DNA from: Ketobacter sp964016105
Lineage (GTDB): Bacteria > Pseudomonadota > Gammaproteobacteria > Pseudomonadales > Ketobacteraceae
Length of the DNA stretch: 64,000 bases
Direction: 5' to 3'
NCBI GenBank assembly: GCA_964016105.1
Contig: CAXHEX010000002.1
Location: 186,001 to 250,000 of the forward strand
The stretch's first letter is position 1. Every line of letters begins with the position of its first letter. Shown here one piece after another: positions 63,790 to 64,000 of this stretch. Under the pieces are notes generated by a model. That model was not told the DNA's origin. It made no database searches and worked only from the letters and a program-made list of their open reading frames with translations. Both the position numbers and the translations under genes were made by a program.

Positions 63790-64000
63790 TTACCAGCCAG
63801 TTAGCTCTTTCAATGCAACACCCATTTCAGATGGGTTACGAACAGTTTTTACGCCCGCATCCTGCAAGGCAGCAAATTTGTCGTCTGCAGTACCCTTACC
63901 ACCCGCAATGATTGCACCCGCGTGCCCCATACGCTTGCCTGGAGGTGCTGTAACACCGGCAATATAGGAAACAACGGGTTTGGTAACGTTCTCTTTGATG
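63790..64000 (-). CDS. sucD: Succinyl-CoA synthetase alpha subunit (3' part)
   Basis: Only the last ~70 residues are in the window, read from the minus strand and ending in TGW at the TAA at 63790. The piece contains GVTAPPGKRMGHAGAI with the phosphorylated histidine. The GGKGTADDKFAAL and PSEMG segments are conserved. SucD with SucC converts succinyl-CoA to succinate with substrate-level phosphorylation. The 5' part lies beyond the window edge. Confidence 0.95.
   Translation of the reverse strand, partial: IKENVTKPVVSYIAGVTAPPGKRMGHAGAIIAGGKGTADDKFAALQDAGVKTVRNPSEMGVALKELTGW

Noticed and set aside
1..64000. tRNA, rRNA, CRISPR arrays, IS elements or prophage
   Set aside because: None could be recognised by reading; all large gaps are explained by promoters, terminators or short repeats.

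Overview
The window reads as core chromosome of a marine, Gram-negative gammaproteobacterium of the Pseudomonadales/Oceanospirillales/Cellvibrionales type. The leuCDB-asd-fimV-truA-trpF-accD-folC-dedD-cvpA-purF-metZ order and the prmB-aroC-MFS-mtnBDC order match what I recall from Pseudomonas and its relatives. An NhaD-type sodium/proton antiporter and a TonB-dependent receptor suit a marine life. I recognise no rRNA, tRNA, insertion sequence, prophage or CRISPR array. The window opens inside a tgpA-like gene and closes inside sucD.

Layout. 1-3074 (minus): MoxR ATPase, DUF58 protein and a truncated TgpA-type transglutaminase. 3201-12970 (minus): truA, trpF, trpB, trpA, accD, folC, dedD, cvpA, purF, metZ, covering tRNA modification, tryptophan, fatty acid, folate, purine and methionine synthesis. 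13073-14697: an alpha/beta hydrolase divergent from a TetR regulator, with two strong palindromes between them. 14734-24843 (minus): fimV, a TonB-dependent receptor placed between fimV and asd, then asd, leuB, leuD, leuC, with a divergent LysR regulator. 25880-29145: an NnrU-family membrane protein, propionyl-CoA synthetase PrpE and a DUF2780 protein. 29332-34945 (minus): prmB, aroC, MFS transporter and the methionine-salvage genes mtnB, mtnD, mtnC, plus a gamma-glutamylcyclotransferase-like gene. 35021-37501 (minus): NhaD and a DUF4892-like secreted protein.

The most distinctive block is 38687-46182 (plus): an HpcH/HpaI-fold aldolase of unusual length, (2S)-methylsuccinyl-CoA dehydrogenase, mesaconyl-CoA hydratase, ethylmalonyl-CoA mutase and a MeaB GTPase. 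Together these are the middle and lower part of the ethylmalonyl-CoA pathway of acetyl-CoA assimilation, which is best known from Alphaproteobacteria and Streptomyces. Crotonyl-CoA carboxylase/reductase is not in the window, and the aldolase is not the usual short Mcl1-type lyase. A short SDR gene precedes the block.

From 46163 on: two alpha/beta hydrolases and a long-chain acyl-CoA synthetase (minus); sixA, gpsA and a small unknown gene (minus); htpG with a sigma-32-like promoter; a lutABC-like L-lactate oxidation operon (plus); an unknown membrane protein with an Sm-like C-terminus; two translationally coupled hotdog thioesterases; a DMT permease; a YfiR-like periplasmic protein coupled to a CHASE8/HAMP/PAS/GGDEF/EAL protein; a lysophospholipid acyltransferase; and the 3' end of sucD.
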